Assembly (NCBI GenBank): GCA_039817205.1
Contig: JBCBWG010000128.1
Coordinates: forward strand, 1 to 9,329
Source of the DNA: JBCBWG01 sp039817205
GTDB taxonomy: Bacteria; Pseudomonadota; Alphaproteobacteria; Rhizobiales; Hyphomicrobiaceae
Length of the DNA: 9,329 nucleotides
Direction of reading: 5' to 3'
The notes under the pieces are model-generated. The model was not told the DNA's origin, ran no database searches, and saw only the letters and a program-made list of their open reading frames with translations. A program made the translations under genes and the position numbers. Shown here piece by piece: positions 6,820 through 9,329 of this stretch (the stretch's first letter is position 1; every line of letters begins with the position of its first letter).

Positions 6820-7869
6820 ATGGTCGAACATGCGCAAGGGGGCCAACACGCGCAATCGGTGCCCGACCTGCCGACGATCGACGACATCGAGGATGCGGCC
6901 GAGCGCCTCCGTGCCGTGGCCGTCGAGACACCGCTGGTTGAGCATCCGGCGCTCAATGCGATTGCCGGTGGCCGCATCTTGATCAAAGCCGAAAATCTGC
7001 AGCGCACGGGATCGTTCAAGTTTCGCGGCGCCTATAATGCGGTCCGACAGATCGCGGATGCGATTGCTGATGCGACGACGACTAAGGGCGGGACGAGCGG
7101 TGGTGTCGTTGCAGCCTCGTCCGGAAACCATGCCCAAGGGATCGCGGCAGCGGCCAAGCTTTGCGATTTGCCAGCAGCCATCGTGATGCCGAGCGACGCG
7201 CCGCCAACGAAGATCGAGCGGACCAGGGCGCTCGGCGCCGAGGTCATCCTCTACGATCGGGCGACCGAGGACCGGATCGCGATCGCATGTGATCTCGCCG
7301 AGACCAGAGGTGCCGAGTTCGTCCACCCGTTTGACAATTTCGACGTCATCGCCGGTCAGGGCACGACGGGTTTAGAGATTGTGGAACAGGCGAAAGCGCA
7401 AGGTCTGGAGCCCGACCAGGTGCTCGTCTGTTGCGCCGGCGGTGGTCTGACCGGAGGGGTCGCAACGGCCGTCGACGCGCTGCTCCCAGGCGTTGCGATC
7501 CATCCCGTCGAACCCGAGGGTTTTGATGATTTCAAGCGGTCGCTTGAGAGCGGTATGCCAGAGACGAACGAACGCACGAGCGGGTCGGTGTGCGATGCGT
7601 TGCTGGTGCCACGACCCGGCGTGAGAAATTTCGCGATCGGGCAGGAGTTGTTCAGCCCCGGGCTCGTCGTCACGGATCAGGAAGCACTTGATGCGGTCGC
7701 GTTCGCGTTTCGGGAGCTACGGCTTGTCGCCGAACCGGGTGGTGCCGTCGCGCTTGCTGCTGTTCTGACGAACAAGGTCAAGACGGTCGGTCGCGTGACC
7801 AGCATTGTGATCTCGGGCGGCAACATTGATGCGGCGCTTCTGGCCAAGGTCATTCAAGACCCGGCTTGA
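6820..7869 (+). CDS. PLP-dependent threonine/serine dehydratase, no ACT domain
   Basis: A cytoplasmic fold-type II PLP enzyme of 349 residues, expected to deaminate L-threonine to 2-oxobutanoate and/or L-serine to pyruvate. SFKFRGAYNAV (65-75) carries the Schiff-base Lys at 67. SSGNHAQGIA (100-109) is the substrate/carboxylate loop. CAGGGLTGG (205-213) is the phosphate-binding glycine loop, with Ala where GGGGL is more usual. AEPGGAVALAA (304-314) and SGGN (332-335, Ser facing the PLP ring nitrogen) complete the site. The protein ends about where catabolic TdcB-type enzymes end and lacks the C-terminal ACT regulatory domain of biosynthetic IlvA, so isoleucine feedback is not expected. SGSVCDALLVPRPG (255-268) resembles a subfamily common in alphaproteobacteria. 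Serine racemase or hydroxyaspartate dehydratase activity cannot be excluded from sequence alone. It sits alone between two terminators. Confidence 0.9.
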   Translation: MVEHAQGGQHAQSVPDLPTIDDIEDAAERLRAVAVETPLVEHPALNAIAGGRILIKAENLQRTGSFKFRGAYNAVRQIADAIADATTTKGGTSGGVVAASSGNHAQGIAAAAKLCDLPAAIVMPSDAPPTKIERTRALGAEVILYDRATEDRIAIACDLAETRGAEFVHPFDNFDVIAGQGTTGLEIVEQAKAQGLEPDQVLVCCAGGGLTGGVATAVDALLPGVAIHPVEPEGFDDFKRSLESGMPETNERTSGSVCDALLVPRPGVRNFAIGQELFSPGLVVTDQEALDAVAFAFRELRLVAEPGGAVALAAVLTNKVKTVGRVTSIVISGGNIDAALLAKVIQDPA

Positions 7870-7876
7870 TCGAACG

Positions 7877-7907
7877 AAAAAGCGCGGACACCCGTTGATG
7901 CCCGCGC
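7877..7907 (-). terminator. Rho-independent terminator for the minus-strand gene
   Basis: Read on the minus strand, GCGCGG (7907-7902) pairs with CCGCGC (7887-7882), and further pairs including G-T wobbles extend the stem to about ten. TTTTT (7881-7877) follows. It lies about 35 bases after the minus-strand stop at 7942, in the gap between convergent genes. On the plus strand no T-run follows, so it would serve the dehydratase gene only as a hairpin. Confidence 0.78.
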
Positions 7908-7941
7908 CGCCGACGTGGTCACTTGTGCCCGAGCTGTTTGC

Positions 7942-8751
7942 TTAGCCAGCATGTGGCAGATCACCGGAAGCGCTCGCATCGCCATGATCGTTTGTGTCGG
8001 CGGAAGCCTCTCCATAATGGTGGGGTTCGACGATCGCACCATTTGAGACTTGTGCGGCCGGCTCCGATGCCGTCACTTCCGCTGCCGGTGTCTCATCGGG
8101 TACGGGGTTAAACGTATCGAACTGTGCTTCCATCACGACGGTTTCGAGGAGGCCATCGAGACGCAGGAGGGCGCCGTCCAGCGCATCGGTCAGCTTGCGC
8201 ACCCGCTCTGATTCAACCGCATGGCGATGGCTTAACGCATACATTTGGGACGCCTGGCGCGCGATTTGCTCGCAAGCATCGACGTTGATGTCCTGCGATT
8301 GGAGATCCCAGGCGAGCTCGTGAATGGCCTCGGCGACATTGAGGATATTCGATACTGACGTGCCACCGACCGCCGTCGCGGCAACGCCCGCTGGCTGGCC
8401 CGCTCCATCGCTTGCAACGGCGCTCTGTGACCCTGGCGCGCTGGGCGCGGGTTTGGCGTTTAACGCTTCGCGCGTCTCGCTCAGAAGATCTTTCAGGCCT
8501 TCGATCTCGTTGCGCAGTTGGCCGAGCAGCGCAGGTGGTTCGCGCAAAGAGTCCTGGAGTTTGTGGACGGCTTCATGCAGCGTAAGCGTATCGAGACGGC
8601 GGGCGCGGCGTCCGTGTTCGGACAGGAACCACCGACCGCGTGGGCTCTCCAGCAATGTCCGCTCGATCGCTTTGTATTCGGTTTCCGCATCGACCTGTGC
8701 GTGGATCGATGCCTGTGCGTTGGCCGGTCTTTCTGCTTGCGCAAGCGCCAT
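7942..8751 (-). CDS. Uncharacterised protein with CheZ-like helical domain
   Basis: 269 residues; no signal peptide or membrane segment is visible, so it is probably cytoplasmic. Residues 23-70 contain YKAIERTLLESPRGRWFLSE (26-45) then HGRRARRLDT. This resembles the 'ARGRWFLxEYARRNR-ADT' N-terminal motif I recall from alphaproteobacterial hypothetical proteins, some with a CheZ-like domain. Residues 72-98 look like a coiled coil, and 99-132 form an Ala/Gly/Pro linker. Residues 133-210 are helical (ILNVAEAIHELAWDL 136-150, CEQIARQASQMYALS 160-174, ESERVRKLTDALDGALLRLD 180-199) and resemble the second part of those proteins. The expected Gln-Asp pair before the last helix is Arg-His (176-177). 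The tail (212-269) is acidic, Ala-rich and low-complexity. The start at 8751 has AAGGGG at 8765-8760. No chemotaxis gene is in the window. The gene is well supported; the domain assignment is inference. Confidence 0.75.
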   Translation of the reverse strand: MALAQAERPANAQASIHAQVDAETEYKAIERTLLESPRGRWFLSEHGRRARRLDTLTLHEAVHKLQDSLREPPALLGQLRNEIEGLKDLLSETREALNAKPAPSAPGSQSAVASDGAGQPAGVAATAVGGTSVSNILNVAEAIHELAWDLQSQDINVDACEQIARQASQMYALSHRHAVESERVRKLTDALDGALLRLDGLLETVVMEAQFDTFNPVPDETPAAEVTASEPAAQVSNGAIVEPHHYGEASADTNDHGDASASGDLPHAG

Positions 8752-8906
8752 GATCTCATCCCCTTACTTCGTCGCAGGATGATGTGGTTGATTCGAGCAT
8801 CTCTGACGCCGCCACAGCTGAAAGAAGTTGTGGGCAGATCGTGCTCGTTGGCCGGGCGTTGTCTGGTTCGGCCTCAACGGGTGCCAATGCGTGACAGGTT
8901 GATTGC
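8752..8906. other. Divergent intergenic region
   Basis: This region separates the minus-strand CheZ-like gene from the plus-strand transporter, so promoters for both are expected in it. On the minus strand AAGGGG (8765-8760) is a good ribosome binding site. On the plus strand only a weak AGG (8896-8898) precedes the transporter ATG. I could not identify a convincing -35/-10 pair or operator. Confidence 0.5.
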
Positions 8907-9329
8907 ATGACCGGGGCTCAACGGACTTATGCGATCCAGGTGAGTGCCATGTACGGTGCGTTGTTTGCCGTCTATGGCGTGCAATTGCCGTTCATGGGTG
9001 TCTGGCTTGAGAGTGCTGGCTTCACGGCGGCTTCGATTGGCCTTGTGATGGCGTTGCCAGCCGTCCTCCGCCTCGTTGCCAACCCAATGATTGCAATGGC
9101 GGCCGATGCCGGGGGCGCACATGCTCGATACGTGGTGGCGCTTAGCGTCATTGGCAGTCTCTCAGCCGTGGCCTTGCTTGCCTCCGCGCACTGGTTCTGG
9201 ATTGCGATCAGCGTCGCCCTTCTCCTCGTTTCGTTACAGTCTGCGATGCCGCTGGTAGAGGTGATCGCCATGCGTGGCGTTCGTTCGCTCTCACTCGATT
9301 ACGGACGCATGCGGCTCTGGGGCTCGCTG
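8907..9329 (+). CDS. MFS transporter, N-terminal part (MFS_1-like / phenylpropionate-permease-like family)
   Basis: The reading frame stays open from the ATG at 8907 to the right edge (141 codons), so the C-terminal two-thirds is missing. Four membrane helices are visible, at about residues 8-30 (YGALFAVYGVQLPFMGVWL), 42-60, 74-93 and 97-117. The short basic loop after helix 2 (MAADAGGAHARY) is placed as in MFS proteins. DYGRMRLWGS at 131-140, before helix 5, is typical of the MFS_1-like family that includes HcaT-like 3-phenylpropionate permeases and LacY-related proteins. It sits in the inner membrane; the substrate cannot be told. The start at 8907 has a weak AGG eight bases upstream. The internal ATG at 8949 has AGGTGAG upstream but would remove the first part of helix 1, so I prefer 8907. 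Confidence 0.85.
   Translation, partial: MTGAQRTYAIQVSAMYGALFAVYGVQLPFMGVWLESAGFTAASIGLVMALPAVLRLVANPMIAMAADAGGAHARYVVALSVIGSLSAVALLASAHWFWIAISVALLLVSLQSAMPLVEVIAMRGVRSLSLDYGRMRLWGSL

Overview
The window looks like a piece of an alphaproteobacterial chromosome, probably from the Hyphomicrobiales or a related order, with fairly high GC. Four things point there: the gene order ribD-ribE-ribB(A)-ribH-nusB-thiL, a RibBA whose GTP cyclohydrolase half has lost its metal-binding cysteines, a K+-independent type of membrane H+-pyrophosphatase, and a stand-alone threonine/serine dehydratase of the kind common in this class. No mobile element, CRISPR array, rRNA or tRNA is visible. Most of the window is conserved housekeeping sequence.

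Positions 1-4212 (+ strand) form one compact operon-like block. It holds the 3' end of a probable ribD, then ribE (riboflavin synthase), a ribBA-type gene best described as ribBX, ribH (lumazine synthase), nusB (transcription antitermination factor) and thiL (thiamine-monophosphate kinase). After a 93-base ribD-ribE spacer containing an inverted repeat, the genes overlap by one base (TAATG, TGATG) or are 3-4 bases apart, so translational coupling is likely. Together they supply the deaminase/reductase (RibD), the four-carbon donor (RibB), lumazine (RibH) and riboflavin (RibE). The GTP-opening step, RibA, is probably encoded elsewhere because the fused domain here looks inactive. ThiL provides the thiamine cofactor.

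Positions 4213-4453 are a spacer with a weak hairpin. After it come hppA (membrane H+-pyrophosphatase) at 4454-6619 and a very clear Rho-independent terminator at 6661-6692. A separate unit follows: a PLP-dependent threonine/serine dehydratase at 6820-7869.

Convergent to it, on the minus strand, is an uncharacterised 269-residue protein (7942-8751) with its own hairpin-plus-T5 terminator in the 72-base gap. Its central helical part resembles the CheZ-like domain of alphaproteobacterial hypothetical proteins but seems to lack the Gln-Asp pair. Divergent from it, after a 155-base intergenic region, the N-terminal third of an MFS transporter runs off the right edge.

I found no clearly new system. 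The items most worth a second look are the orphan CheZ-like protein, the degenerate RibBA C-terminal domain, the acidic repeat-bearing tail on NusB, and two small inverted repeats in leaders.
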